In this document: one piece after another, positions 16,739 through 25,442 of the stretch | How the letters are laid out: each line of letters opens with the position of its first letter | Position numbering within the stretch: position 1 is the first letter of the stretch | From: Mesorhizobium sp. M7A.F.Ca.US.006.01.1.1 | GTDB lineage: Bacteria; Pseudomonadota; Alphaproteobacteria; Rhizobiales; Rhizobiaceae | Reading direction: 5' to 3' | Assembly: GCF_003997935.1 (NCBI RefSeq) | Contig: NZ_RZQL01000014.1 | Coordinates: 1 to 54,643 of the forward strand | Length of the DNA: 54,643 bases | Position numbers and translations under genes: made by a program | The notes under the pieces: model-generated | Told to the model about the DNA's origin: nothing | The model's database searches: none | The model's input: only the letters and a program-made list of their open reading frames with translations

Positions 16739-16828
16739 ATGAAGAAGACTTACGCGAAGCCGACCTTCGTCAAGAAGGGCAAGCTTTCAGCCGTCACGGC
16801 AAACGGCTCGACCAGCGCCACGCTTTAA
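16739..16828 (+). CDS. Tiny RiPP-like precursor peptide 1 (lasso-type leader)
   Basis: This 29-residue peptide starts MKKTYAKPTFVKKGKLS and follows the lasso-precursor leader spacing Y-x2-P-x-F-x3-G-x5-T exactly (Y5, P8, F10, G14, T20). T-A ends the putative leader and leaves a core of NGSTSATL. GAGGAGAGATCACG provides the ribosome site. At eight residues the core would be very short for a lasso peptide, which usually starts with Gly or Ala and needs an Asp/Glu at ring position 7-9. No such acid is present, so a true lasso product is doubtful. Four related genes occur in this window. Confidence 0.72.
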   Translation: MKKTYAKPTFVKKGKLSAVTANGSTSATL

Positions 16829-16983
16829 TCGCACTTGGGCGGAGATGCGCCTGGCGCTGAAGCAATTCCAGGAAAACATCGAAGGTTTCGATCCGGAATC
16901 GCGCAAAATAAAGAATTGGAGGGCGGGCACCTTGCCGCTCCTCCTTGGATTTATTGCAGTTTTACCGATTTCAGCCCGCGTGG

Positions 16984-16989
16984 TTGACA
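16984..16989 (+). promoter_or_regulatory. TTGACA -35-like element of peptide gene 2
   Basis: TTGACA within TGGTTGACA, 55 nt before the ATG at 17039. The sequence at 17-bp spacing is ATCATC, a poor -10. Confidence 0.55.
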
Positions 16990-17038
16990 GTTAGCCGCAG
17001 TCTGGCATCATCGGATCGGGATTTTAGGAGAGTCTGAT

Positions 17039-17140
17039 ATGAAAAAGATCTATGCGAAGCCAGTTTTCTTGAAAAAGGGCCGACTGTCGGCGGTCACAGC
17101 GTCAAACGGCGCCTCTATTATTATTAACGGCGCCGCGTAA
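17039..17140 (+). CDS. Tiny RiPP-like precursor peptide 2 (lasso-type leader)
   Basis: This 33-residue peptide starts MKKIYAKPVFLKKGRLS. Y5, P8, F10, G14 and T20 repeat the spacing of peptide 1, 300 bp upstream; the tail after T-A is SNGASIIINGAA. The ribosome site is TTAGGAGAG. The leader is nearly identical to peptide 1, while the tail is unrelated. This is the pattern of a duplicated precursor with a diversified core. No Asp or Glu is present in the tail. It ends in a hairpin at 17155-17180. Confidence 0.72.
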   Translation: MKKIYAKPVFLKKGRLSAVTASNGASIIINGAA

Positions 17141-17154
17141 ACGTAACCTGATTG

Positions 17155-17180
17155 AAGCGGAGCGAAATTTCGCCCCGCTT
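17155..17180. terminator. Hairpin between peptide 2 and the SdrD-like gene
   Basis: AAGCGG-A-GCGAAA pairs with TTTCGC-C-CCGCTT with a single mismatch. It lies between two convergent stops (17140 and 17196) and probably ends both transcripts. Confidence 0.6.
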
Positions 17181-17195
17181 TGGCGTACCCAAATC

Positions 17196-18392
17196 TCAGC
17201 GCGTCAGGACCAAATCGTCCACGACCATTTGCCAATAGTGTTTCGTCGACAGGCGAACACGCGTTACAGCTTTGAGCATCGGGGCGTAGTGCAACGGCGC
17301 GAGCGCCGACAGCGTGATCTGATCGCTTGAGATCAGTTGCTCGCCAAGCCAGCTTTCGATCAGCGCCACCTCCCCTTCCGACGCCAGCCAGGCGGCGCTC
17401 AGCATGACCGAGTGAAAGCCGAACGGCCGTTCGCGGCTGAATTCGGCCGGCAGCCCGCTGCTGGTGTAGAGCACATAGTCACCGGAGACATTGCCATTGA
17501 CATAGCCCTGGCTGTCCTTGGTGTAGTCGCGCGCCATCGCATTCAGGTTGCGCCACGCCAATCCGGCATGACCGGCCGGAATTTTCCTGAAGGGGCGCGA
17601 CGTCACATCGTCGAAACCGATCGTTTGGAGAGCGGCATCAGTGGCGATGCCGGCGCGTTGCGGCGACAGCAGGCCGAGATCCGCCGAGTAGGGCGACAGC
17701 GTCAGCCGCCGCTCCAGGCCGCCGCCACTGACGCTGACCGTGTCGGCTTCTTCAGCCAGGTCGAAGCTGAAGACGGCGCCCGGCGCCAGTGCCCGGTTCT
17801 CCAGGACGTGCCCATTCCCCGACACGGAGAGGGTCGCGGGGCCATCGCCGGCAACGCGCCCACTGACGCGGCGCGGCGGTGCCAGACCGACCGGCAGCAG
17901 CATTTCCTGCGATACCATCCCGGCCGGCGAACCCGGCAGCGGCTGGAAGGGTCGGGACTGAATGTCATTTTCGCTTTTCGCCTGCCAGCCGGGCGGCACC
18001 GAAACCACAAAGCGCCAGTTGCCCGGCTTGCGGATCACGGCCTTTCTGCTTTTCACCGACATGGGGAAATTGGCAAAGCCGGCATTGTTGGTACGCGCGG
18101 ACGCGGCGAGCTTGCCGGCTTCGTCATACAGCCGCACCATGATCCCGGCCATCGGCCGGTCTCCGGCGCCGTATTTGCCGTCGCGATCGACATCGAAATA
18201 GACGAAGGACGAGTAATTGAGCATACCCCCGCGGGCGTTCCAATCGGTACGGACGGCATAGTCGGCAGCTGGATTGGTCTGCCGCCGTCCCTTCCGACGG
18301 CTGCGCTTCCGCCACAGCCGCCAGGACACGACAGCAGCCGCAAGCACCACAATGGCGGCGGACAGTATCTCGACAGCGCCCAAGTCAGGCAT
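17196..18392 (-). CDS. Membrane-anchored SdrD/Cna-B-like hypothetical protein
   Basis: This 398-residue protein has an N-terminal transmembrane anchor (VEILSAAIVVLAAAVVSWRL) followed by a basic stop-transfer stretch (RKRSRRKGRRQ). An SdrD/Cna-B-like beta-sandwich is then recognisable from FVYFDVDRDGKYGAGDRPMA GIMVRLYDEAG, a calcium-loop-like D-x-D-x-D signature. The C-terminal 200 residues are unique and end in a predicted mixed domain with WQMVVDDLVL. The start at 18392 has GAGG upstream; a GTG at 18407 is possible. The function is unknown: possibly a surface or periplasmic binding protein. It faces the peptide genes convergently. Confidence 0.72.
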   Translation of the reverse strand: MPDLGAVEILSAAIVVLAAAVVSWRLWRKRSRRKGRRQTNPAADYAVRTDWNARGGMLNYSSFVYFDVDRDGKYGAGDRPMAGIMVRLYDEAGKLAASARTNNAGFANFPMSVKSRKAVIRKPGNWRFVVSVPPGWQAKSENDIQSRPFQPLPGSPAGMVSQEMLLPVGLAPPRRVSGRVAGDGPATLSVSGNGHVLENRALAPGAVFSFDLAEEADTVSVSGGGLERRLTLSPYSADLGLLSPQRAGIATDAALQTIGFDDVTSRPFRKIPAGHAGLAWRNLNAMARDYTKDSQGYVNGNVSGDYVLYTSSGLPAEFSRERPFGFHSVMLSAAWLASEGEVALIESWLGEQLISSDQITLSALAPLHYAPMLKAVTRVRLSTKHYWQMVVDDLVLTR

Positions 18393-18474
18393 GGAGCCTC
18401 GATTCACAAATCTCGTGGGGGATTGCGTTCATGGGCGATCCGGCTGCGTTGGAATACTTTGCCGACAGCTTATT

Positions 18475-18570
18475 GCACGTCGGCCAAAAACGAACCAGGA
18501 TTTGGGACAGCGACATGCATCAAGACAAAAGACTTAAAGCGCGTTGCATGGATCCGTTCAAGCGCGACGC
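18475..18570. repeat. Dispersed intergenic repeat, copy A
   Basis: The segment with GGCCAAAAA ... TTTGGGACAGCGACATGCAT and then TTAAAGCGCGTTGCATGGAT matches, with substitutions, a second copy at 44753-44854. Both contain a GCATGTCG-like arm facing CGACATGC. It lies between the SdrD-like and exonuclease genes, upstream of the former. Non-coding. Confidence 0.75.
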
Positions 18571-18585
18571 ATGAAAGCAGTCGCC

Positions 18586-19356
18586 CTACTTCAATTCCAC
18601 CCACACCGGCGCATGGTCGCTGGCACCGTCCTCGCCGCGCACGTCGCGGTCGATCCCGGCGGCGGTCAGGCGGCGTGCCGCTTTCTTCGACAGCAGGATG
18701 TGATCGAGCCGGAGGCCCGCATCGCGCGGCCAGCGGTTGCGGCGATAGTCCCAGAATGTGTAAAGCGTTTCCTTCGGATGCTTCTTGCGCAGGGCATCAA
18801 GCCAACCCTGGTCGAGCAGGCGCTGGAACGAAGCCCGGCTTTCCGGCTGCACCAGCGCGTTGTCGTCATAGGAGCGGGTGGCGTAGATATCGCGCGGCTC
18901 GGGCACGACGTTGTAGTCGCCGGCCAGCACCACCGGCAGGCCGGTGTCGAGCAACTGTTCGGCATGCGCCTCCAGCCGCGCATGCCATGCGAGCTTGTAG
19001 GCGAATTTCGGGCCGGGCTGGGGATTGCCGTTCGGCGCATAGAGGCAAGCGATGATAATGCCATTCACCGCCGCCTCGATGTAGCGGCTCTGCCTGTCGG
19101 CCTCGTCGCCGGGCAAGGCATCGCGGGTCAGCACTGGCTCGGCACCCCGCGCCAGAATGGCGACGCCGTTCCAGGTCGGCTCGCCCTTCCACACCGCGCC
19201 ATAGCCGGCCGCCGCCAATGCCGAGCGCGGAAACTGCATGTCGCGTGCCTTCAGCTCCTGCAGGCACACGACATCGGGCTTTGCCACAGCCAGCCATGCC
19301 AGCAGGTTTTCAAGCCGGCTGTTGATGTTGTTGATGTTGAAGGAGGCGATCTTCAT
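18586..19356 (-). CDS. xth: Exodeoxyribonuclease III (AP endonuclease)
   Basis: This 256-residue enzyme of the exonuclease/endonuclease/phosphatase fold carries the ExoIII signatures: KIASFNINNINSRL at the N-terminus, CLQELKA (metal-binding Glu), YAPNGNP, AGDYNVVPEPRDIY (catalytic Asp/Asn), LRLDHILLS and the final SDHAPVWVELK with the catalytic His. It removes 3' blocking groups and incises abasic sites in base-excision repair. The gene is followed, 4 bp upstream on the same strand, by an alpha/beta hydrolase, so the two probably share a transcript. Confidence 0.95.
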   Translation of the reverse strand: MKIASFNINNINSRLENLLAWLAVAKPDVVCLQELKARDMQFPRSALAAAGYGAVWKGEPTWNGVAILARGAEPVLTRDALPGDEADRQSRYIEAAVNGIIIACLYAPNGNPQPGPKFAYKLAWHARLEAHAEQLLDTGLPVVLAGDYNVVPEPRDIYATRSYDDNALVQPESRASFQRLLDQGWLDALRKKHPKETLYTFWDYRRNRWPRDAGLRLDHILLSKKAARRLTAAGIDRDVRGEDGASDHAPVWVELK

Positions 19357-19360
19357 CGCT

Positions 19361-20005
19361 TCAGGAGGCGATCCGACCCGACCACGCCTTCACCGTCTCG
19401 GCCAGCGTCTTCAGATGGTCGGCGGTCGAAAATCCCGAAATGCTCTTGCGTGGCTTGAGATCATGGTCGCCATCTTCCAGCCAGATAATTTCGATACTGT
19501 CCGACAGCCCATAGCCGGCCACCTCGTCCCTGGTGCCGAACTCGTCGCGGGTGCCCTGGAAGATCAGCGTCGGCGTCTTCAGATCGGCGAGGTGTTTGGT
19601 GCGCAATTGCTCGGGCTTGGCCGGCGGATGGAAGGGATAGCCGAGGCAGACCAGCCCTGAAATCTCGCCCTTGGCAAACATCTCGTCGGCAACCATCGAG
19701 GCGACGCGTCCGCCCATCGACTTGCCGCCGATGACGAGCGGGCCGGTCACGCCCTTCGCCCTGAGGTCGGCTATCGCCTTGATATATTCCGGATTTACCG
19801 TCTCGGCCCGCGGCGGTGGCTTGCGGTGGCCGTAGCGGCGCGCGGCCATGTAGTGGAATTCAAAGCGCGCAACCTGTAAGCCGGCCGCGGCCAGCGCCTT
19901 GGCGGTGGCGGTCATCGACGCCGAGTCCATCGGCGCGCCGGCGCCGTGGGCGAGCAGGATGGTGATGGGGGCGGTGTCGTGGCCATCGAAGAGGAAGGTG
20001 GTCAT
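19361..20005 (-). CDS. Alpha/beta hydrolase (dienelactone-hydrolase/KANL3-Tex30 type)
   Basis: This 214-residue hydrolase has an oxyanion segment LLAHGAGAPMDSASM, the nucleophile elbow GGKSMGGRVAS (Ser about residue 95), the Asp region FQGTRDEFG and the catalytic His in EDGDHDLKPRK. The layout fits small KANL3/Tex30-type hydrolases, whose substrates are unknown. It is probably co-transcribed with xth, which starts 4 bp after its stop. Confidence 0.88.
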   Translation of the reverse strand: MTTFLFDGHDTAPITILLAHGAGAPMDSASMTATAKALAAAGLQVARFEFHYMAARRYGHRKPPPRAETVNPEYIKAIADLRAKGVTGPLVIGGKSMGGRVASMVADEMFAKGEISGLVCLGYPFHPPAKPEQLRTKHLADLKTPTLIFQGTRDEFGTRDEVAGYGLSDSIEIIWLEDGDHDLKPRKSISGFSTADHLKTLAETVKAWSGRIAS

Positions 20006-20038
20006 AGGGCGGTCTCGCTGGAGAGGTCGAGTTCCGTC

Positions 20039-20197
20039 ACACCCCCCTCTGTCCTGCCGGACATCTCCCCCGCAAGGGGGGAGATTGCGCGCTCAACCGC
20101 TTTCGCCAATCTCCCACTTTGCAAGAAGGAGCGGGACGCCCAAGCTTCCGATCTCCCCCCTTGCGGGGGAGATGGCCGGCAGGCCAGAGGGGGGTGT
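20039..20197. repeat. 159-bp intergenic repeat with inverted ends
   Basis: Outer arms ACACCCCCCTCT (20039-20050) and AGAGGGGGGTGT (20186-20197) are perfect inverse complements. Inside are two further CTCCCC/GGGGAG hairpins and a CGGCAGG/CCTGCCG pair. It belongs to the same type as the elements at 2325 and 51980, a non-autonomous repeat-like sequence between genes. Confidence 0.8.
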
Positions 20198-20214
20198 TCA
20201 AGCGCCAGCATCCC

Positions 20215-21336
20215 TCACTCCGCCGTCCGCGCCAACTGCAAATCCACGAACTGCACCCCCTTAGTCGCCACCCGCGCCCATTCCGAATCCGCATCGAGCT
20301 CGAGATACCGCACCCACAACCGCCGCGCCTCCAGCAGATTGCCGGCGTCGAACTCCAGCCTCGCCAGGTTGAACACCGGATCGGCATAGCTCTTGTCGAG
20401 CGCAATCGCCTTCTGCAGGTGCCTTCGCGCCGAAGCTTCGCGGCCTTGCTCGCTCATCAGCCCGGCGAGGTTGAACCAGGCCTCGACGAAGGCCGGGTCG
20501 AGTTTTATCGCGCTGATATAGGCATGCGCGGCGTCCGCCGCGTGGCCGCCGGCGCGTAGGCAGTTGGCACGGTTGAAGGCGGCTATCGCATCGCTCGGGT
20601 CGATGGCCAGGCAGCGCTGGTAGAGCGCGGCAGCACCTTCATGGTCGCCGCCCTCCTCCGCTGCTTCCGCCTCAGCGAACAGCTCTTCCAGCGTGTCGTC
20701 GCCCTCTGCCCCGGCTGTTCCGAGATCGAAGAGCAACTGCCCGTCGAGTTCGCTCTGACCGCCCTCGAGATAGATCGCGTCGGCGCGCCCATGCTGCGAG
20801 CCGACGTTGAGCGACTTGGCGGTCAGCGACGCCACCGGGCCGGAGCGGTGGACGGAGCGCGCGATCGCCCCCCATGTCGCGCCGCCGGCGATGAGCCCGG
20901 CATATTTGCGCGCCAGGATCAAGTCGCGGAAGGAATAGGGTTCTGCGTCATGCTCGAACGCATCGAACAGCGACAAAAGATCGAGGTCGGCGCCAGATAG
21001 CCGCGATTGCTCGATCAGCGATTGCCGCGAGAGCGAAGACGCCTCCGGCGCCTTCATCAGCCCGAGAAGGCGCAGGAAACCATTCTCGCTGAGGAGCTTG
21101 TGCCCGGCCGCGCGCTCGGCGGCGACACGGCGCTCGATATCGGCGTCGCCGTTCCTGGAAAGCCTGGCCTTGGCGAGCAGAGCGCGGCCGAAGACAACAT
21201 GCGTGGTGCGCCTGGTGATGCCGCGCCGCAGCTGACCGTGCTGACGCTCGGCCTCACGCGCCGCCAGCCTGAGTGGAAACGCCGCCAGCGCGCCGATGGT
21301 ACCGAAGACAGCCCCCGGGACCGCTTGTGCCGTCAT
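20215..21336 (-). CDS. TPR-repeat protein coupled to ku
   Basis: This 373-residue protein has an N-terminal 200-residue unknown region and three or four C-terminal TPR motifs (EEGGDHEGAAALYQRCLAID, then AFNRANCLRAGGHAADAAHA, AWFNLAGLMSEQGREASARR, VFNLARLEFDAGNLLEARRL). The N-terminal part includes MerR-like/helical segments (FRDLILARKYAGLIAGGATW GAIARSVH) that could bind DNA. Its start codon overlaps the ku stop (ATGA, 21333-21336), indicating translational coupling with the NHEJ factor Ku. Its role there is not established. Confidence 0.85.
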   Translation of the reverse strand: MTAQAVPGAVFGTIGALAAFPLRLAAREAERQHGQLRRGITRRTTHVVFGRALLAKARLSRNGDADIERRVAAERAAGHKLLSENGFLRLLGLMKAPEASSLSRQSLIEQSRLSGADLDLLSLFDAFEHDAEPYSFRDLILARKYAGLIAGGATWGAIARSVHRSGPVASLTAKSLNVGSQHGRADAIYLEGGQSELDGQLLFDLGTAGAEGDDTLEELFAEAEAAEEGGDHEGAAALYQRCLAIDPSDAIAAFNRANCLRAGGHAADAAHAYISAIKLDPAFVEAWFNLAGLMSEQGREASARRHLQKAIALDKSYADPVFNLARLEFDAGNLLEARRLWVRYLELDADSEWARVATKGVQFVDLQLARTAE

Positions 21337-22238
21337 TTCTTGCTCTTGCCGACCGCCTTCAGCAGATTGGCCTTCAGCGGATTTTCAGCAGCACCACCCC
21401 CTGCCACCTTCTTCGCGGCGGGTTTGGCGACCTCGTCGGCCTTGCTCTTCGACTTGGCCGGCGGCTTCGGTTGCGACAGGCTCGCCTTGAGCGCATCCAT
21501 CAGGTTGATGACATTGCCGCGCTCGGGGGCTGCCGCGATGATCGGCTTGTGGCCTTTCAGCTTCTCGCGGATCATCGTCATGAGTGCCGCCTCGTAGCGG
21601 TCCTCATAGTTCTTCGGATCGAAGGTGGTTTCCTTCTGCTTGATCAGCGCCTCGGCGAGCTGCAGCATTTCGGGGTCGGGCTTGCCGGCCGGGATGTTGC
21701 CGAAATATTCAGCCGTCCCGCGGACTTCGTTCGGGTTCCTCAAGGTGCACACGAACATGCCGTTCTCGCGCGCACCGATCGTCACCACGCGCTCGCGGCT
21801 GGACAGCACCAGGCGGGCGATCGCCAGCTTGCCGGATTTGCGCATCGCTTCGCGCAGCACGGCGAAGGTCTCTTCCGCCATCGCGCCGTCGGGCGCCATG
21901 TAATAGGGCGCATCCTGATAGATGACATCGACCTCGTCCTCGTCGACGAAGGCCTCGATGTTCATCGTGTGATTGGATTCGATGCGCACCGCATCGAGAT
22001 CGGCATCATCGATGATGATGTACTGCTTGTCCTCGTATTCGTAACCCTTGACCAGATCAGCACGCTCGACGAGCCCTAGTTCGGGGTCGACCGGCTTCAT
22101 GTTGATGCGGTTATGGGTCTTCTTATGCAGCTGGTTGAAGCTGATGCGCTCGCTGGCGCTGGTGGCGGGATATAGCCGCACCGGACAGCTGACGAGGCTG
22201 AGTTTGAGGTAACCTTTCCAACTTGCCCTGGGCGCCAT
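21333..22238 (-). CDS. ku: Ku protein, non-homologous end joining
   Basis: This 301-residue bacterial Ku has the ring-forming core seen in MAPRASWKGYLKLSLVSCPV, FNQLHKKTHNRINMKPV and VKGYEYEDKQYIIID, then the C-terminal lysine-rich tail (KPPAKSKSKADEV ... KAVGKSKK) that modulates DNA binding. The homodimer holds double-strand ends and recruits LigD, encoded 270 bp upstream on the same strand. The start MAPRASWKGY is standard for rhizobial Ku. Confidence 0.95.
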   Translation of the reverse strand: MAPRASWKGYLKLSLVSCPVRLYPATSASERISFNQLHKKTHNRINMKPVDPELGLVERADLVKGYEYEDKQYIIIDDADLDAVRIESNHTMNIEAFVDEDEVDVIYQDAPYYMAPDGAMAEETFAVLREAMRKSGKLAIARLVLSSRERVVTIGARENGMFVCTLRNPNEVRGTAEYFGNIPAGKPDPEMLQLAEALIKQKETTFDPKNYEDRYEAALMTMIREKLKGHKPIIAAAPERGNVINLMDALKASLSQPKPPAKSKSKADEVAKPAAKKVAGGGAAENPLKANLLKAVGKSKK

Positions 22239-22277
22239 GAAACACTCCTACGCGGCCATGCACTGACATTTTAGCTT

Positions 22278-22326
22278 GAGCATGATCTTATCCGAAAACC
22301 GGTTCCCACTTTTCGGGATCATGCTC
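22278..22326. repeat. Mesorhizobium-type palindromic repeat
   Basis: Perfect arms GAGCATGATC (22278-22287) and GATCATGCTC (22317-22326) enclose a core TTATCCGAAAACCGGTTCCC followed by ACTTTTCGG. This is a very common intergenic repeat of mesorhizobia as I remember it. It lies between ligD and ku. Confidence 0.85.
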
Positions 22327-22511
22327 TCTGCAGCGCTTTTCGTCCGAAGGACGATTGGCGACGCGCAAATCCTACACCGACCCCACACGATACAGGCAAA
22401 TCCCTGACGAAATCTTTTAGGGCGCCTGAGGGGTCGCAGGCTAAGGATAATTCAAATTGTATGAAGCGTCGATGGACTTGGATTCCTCGCCCCCGAGTGG
22501 AGGCGAGGAAC

Positions 22512-24995
22512 CTAGTTCTTCAAGGTCGGCAAATCCCGCGCGAACTCGTCGATCTCGGCCCATGGATCGCCCGACGTCGCCAGCAGCCCCGGCAGGGAGG
22601 AATAGTTCAGATCCTGCGGCGCATCGATGGATTCCAGATCGCTCCAGCTCACCGGGGTCGAGGCCGGCAGATTGGTGCGGGCGCGCAGCGAGTAAGGAGC
22701 TGCGGAGGTGTGGCCGCGCGCATTGCGGTGATAATCGATGAAGATGCGCTTCTTGCGGTTGTCCTTGCCCATGGTGGTGGTGAAAGTATCAGGCGCCGTT
22801 GTCGCCAGATGCGTGGCTATCGCGCTGGTCGCCTGGTGCAGTTTCTTCCAGTTCTGCTTGCCCGTCACCGGCACGGTGATGTGGATGCCGCTGCCACCGG
22901 AGGTCTTGGCGAACGGCACCAGCCCCAGGCGCTCCAATTCGCCCTTGATGTGCACGGCAGCCTCGACCACCTCGCGCCAGGCGATCCCTTCTCCCGGATC
23001 GAGGTCGAGGACGATCTGGTCGGGTCTGTCGAGGCTGGTGCGGTGGGTGCCCCAGGTGTGGAACTCGACGACGCCGAACTGCGCCAGCGCCAGATACCCT
23101 TTCGCGCCTTCGACCGAGAGATAGGATTTGGTCTCGCCCTCGGAATTCGTCGCCTCGAACGTCACCACCGAGGGCGGCATGCCGGTGAAGGCGTGGCGCT
23201 GGAAGAAGCAGTCCTTCGGCAGGCCGGTCGGGCAGCGCACCAGCGACACCGGCCGGCCGAGAATGTGCGGCAGCATGAAATCGCCGACCAGCGCGTAATA
23301 GACCGCGATGTCGAGCTTGGTCGGGCCGGTCTTGCCGAACAACCGGCGCGTCGGGTTGGTCACCCAGATGGTGGCAAGGTCGGCCTCGGCGATCAGCCGC
23401 TTGCGCTTGGACGAAACCGGAGTCGACAGGCCGACATCCCTCAAACCGCGGAAGACGCCGTGGCGCAGTGCATTGTCCGAGGTGCGGTTAGCGTAATGGA
23501 TGCGCGCCGACAGCAGCGGCCGCACCCAGTTCATCTCGCGCATGATTTCGCGCGGGACACCCTCGGGCGCGGTGGCGCCTTCCCGCAACGGCTCCAGCCT
23601 GGCGAGCAATTCACCGACGGTGGCGGCATCGAAACCGGTGCCGACTTTGCCGCGATAATGCAATTCACCACCCTCGAACTCTGCCATGCCGAGCGCCGCC
23701 AACCCTTCGGCCGCATCGGAAATGGTGAAGCCGGCGATGACGAAGTCGCCCGACTGCAGCGCCTTGGTCTTGGTCCAGCTTTTGCTTCGGCCGCTCTGAT
23801 AGACGGCCGTGGCGCGCTTTGAGACGACACCCTCCAGCCCAAGTTCCGACGCCTGGTCGTAGAGCCCCTGCCCCGAGCCCTCGACATGGTCGGAGAACTG
23901 GATGGCGGAATTGGCGCCGAGGCCCGACAGCATCTGCGCCAGCAGCGCCTTGCGCCGGACCAGCGGCGCCTTGGTCAGGTCCCAGCCGTCGAGATGGAGA
24001 AGATCGAAGGCGTAAAAATGGAGCTTGCTGCCGGCGCCCTCGGCCAGCGCATCCTGCAGCAGCGCGAAGCGGCTGATGCCCTTGGCGTCAAGCACGACGA
24101 TCTCGCCATCGATGATGGCATCGCGGCACGGCAGCTTCGCGAAGGCATGCGGCAGGTCGCCATAGCGCTTCGTCCAGTCGATGCCGCCACGGGTGATCAG
24201 CTTGACCGCGCCGTCAGTGAGATGCGCCATGGTGCGGTAACCGTCGAATTTGATCTCATGCAGCCAGACTTCCCTCGTGTCCTCGCCATCCGGTGGTTTT
24301 GGCACCTGCGTCGCCAGTTGCGGCTCGATACGGGCAAGCATGAGGGCCTTGAATGCGCCCGGCAGTGTGCCGGGCTTCAGCGATCCCTGTCTGAGCGCGG
24401 GTCTGGCGGCGGGCTTTGCCGGCGCCGCCAGCTCCTCGATGCGCAATCCGGATTTGACGCTTTCCGGCCGCGCCGTGAGGATGTCAAGCGCGGTGTCGGC
24501 GGCGAGGTCACGCTCCTTGAAGAGCAGCCAGTTCTTCTTGTTTTCGTCTTCGCCGGGTTTCGGCTTCAGCCGGGTCAGCATCCAGCCGCCATTGAGCTTG
24601 TCGCCGGCCAGCCGGAACTTGAAGGCGCCGGTGCGCAAGCTCTTTTCGACATCGTCCATCGGCGCCCAGGTGCCAGTGTCCCAGACGATCATCGGCCCGC
24701 CGCCATACTCGCCCTCGGGAATGACGCCCTCGAAGTCGATATATTCGAGCGGATGATCCTCGGTCTCGACCGCCAGCCTTTTGTCGGCCGGATTGAGCGA
24801 AGGCCCGCGCGGCACCGCCCAGCTCTTCAAGACATCGCCGACCTGCAGTCGCAGATCATAATGGTCTGCGGTGGCGTGGTGCTTGTGCACGACGAAGCGG
24901 TTGCCGTCGCTGCTGACGAGCCCGCCAGCCGGTTCCGGCGTCTTGGCGAATTCGCGTCTGGCGCGATAGGCTTTGAGCTTTGGTGGAGTGGTCAT
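22512..24995 (-). CDS. ligD: Multifunctional DNA ligase D
   Basis: This 827-residue NHEJ enzyme has, in order: a 3'-phosphoesterase domain (RFVVHKHHATADHYDLRL, about residues 30-180, with WAVPRGPSLNP); an ATP-dependent ligase domain (catalytic Lys in HEIKFDGYR, about residue 247, then GLEGVVSKRATAVYQSGRSK); and a C-terminal primase-polymerase domain (KLDIAVYYALVGDFMLPH ... IVLDLDPGEG with the metal-binding D-x-D, then SGGSGIHITVPV). The PE-LIG-POL order is common in Proteobacteria. It seals Ku-bound ends, filling gaps first. It is upstream of ku on the same strand. Confidence 0.96.
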   Translation of the reverse strand: MTTPPKLKAYRARREFAKTPEPAGGLVSSDGNRFVVHKHHATADHYDLRLQVGDVLKSWAVPRGPSLNPADKRLAVETEDHPLEYIDFEGVIPEGEYGGGPMIVWDTGTWAPMDDVEKSLRTGAFKFRLAGDKLNGGWMLTRLKPKPGEDENKKNWLLFKERDLAADTALDILTARPESVKSGLRIEELAAPAKPAARPALRQGSLKPGTLPGAFKALMLARIEPQLATQVPKPPDGEDTREVWLHEIKFDGYRTMAHLTDGAVKLITRGGIDWTKRYGDLPHAFAKLPCRDAIIDGEIVVLDAKGISRFALLQDALAEGAGSKLHFYAFDLLHLDGWDLTKAPLVRRKALLAQMLSGLGANSAIQFSDHVEGSGQGLYDQASELGLEGVVSKRATAVYQSGRSKSWTKTKALQSGDFVIAGFTISDAAEGLAALGMAEFEGGELHYRGKVGTGFDAATVGELLARLEPLREGATAPEGVPREIMREMNWVRPLLSARIHYANRTSDNALRHGVFRGLRDVGLSTPVSSKRKRLIAEADLATIWVTNPTRRLFGKTGPTKLDIAVYYALVGDFMLPHILGRPVSLVRCPTGLPKDCFFQRHAFTGMPPSVVTFEATNSEGETKSYLSVEGAKGYLALAQFGVVEFHTWGTHRTSLDRPDQIVLDLDPGEGIAWREVVEAAVHIKGELERLGLVPFAKTSGGSGIHITVPVTGKQNWKKLHQATSAIATHLATTAPDTFTTTMGKDNRKKRIFIDYHRNARGHTSAAPYSLRARTNLPASTPVSWSDLESIDAPQDLNYSSLPGLLATSGDPWAEIDEFARDLPTLKN

Positions 24996-25040
24996 GGCAA
25001 AGATCGGAGCGCGGAGGCCAGGAACAAGCCAGTCACGCCC

Positions 25041-25265
25041 TCAATCGTCAGCAGCCGGCGTCAACTCGAGCTCCGCCGGCGACAGCCCTTGCTGCAACTG
25101 GCTCAGCCGGAATTCGTCGACCCAATAGGCCTCGCCGTCGACCAGAACCCGGGCCTGGTAGGTGCCGGCCGAAAAACGCTGCGCGGTGATGTAGACCTTG
25201 TGACGATCAAGCGCCTTGCGCACTGCGGAGCGCTTGGAATTCTGACCTGTGACGGGACTGAACAT
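25041..25265 (-). CDS. Small hypothetical protein
   Basis: This 74-residue protein starts at the ATG 25265 (MFSPVTGQNSKRSAVRKALD), preceded by GAGGG at good spacing; a longer TTG-started version reaches 25331. The middle (VYITAQRFSAGTYQARVLVD GEAYWVDEFRLSQLQ) suggests a small beta-rich domain. No family is recognised. It lies immediately before ligD on the same strand and might be its first gene partner. Confidence 0.6.
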   Translation of the reverse strand: MFSPVTGQNSKRSAVRKALDRHKVYITAQRFSAGTYQARVLVDGEAYWVDEFRLSQLQQGLSPAELELTPAADD

Positions 25266-25442
25266 GACACTGCCCTCGGTCGCCCTGACACGCAACGCGG
25301 CCGCTGCCGGCAGCCTGACGACTGAGGTCAAAGATGGCGGAGACGCTCCGTCCTGTCAATTTGGAAGCACACAACCTGATCATGCACGGTGGCGCGGTGC
25401 CGTCCGCCACCATCCTGCCGCCGGAACATGTCGGGTTACCCG

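Noticed and set aside
16845..16994. 49-residue frame between peptide genes 1 and 2 (MRLALKQFQENIEG ... ARVVDS)
   Set aside because: GGAG directly abuts the ATG, the frame runs over the TTGACA box of the next gene, and the sequence resembles no known small protein.
22461..25325. Long plus-strand frames over ligD
   Set aside because: Antisense to ligD, whose domains and motifs are unmistakable.
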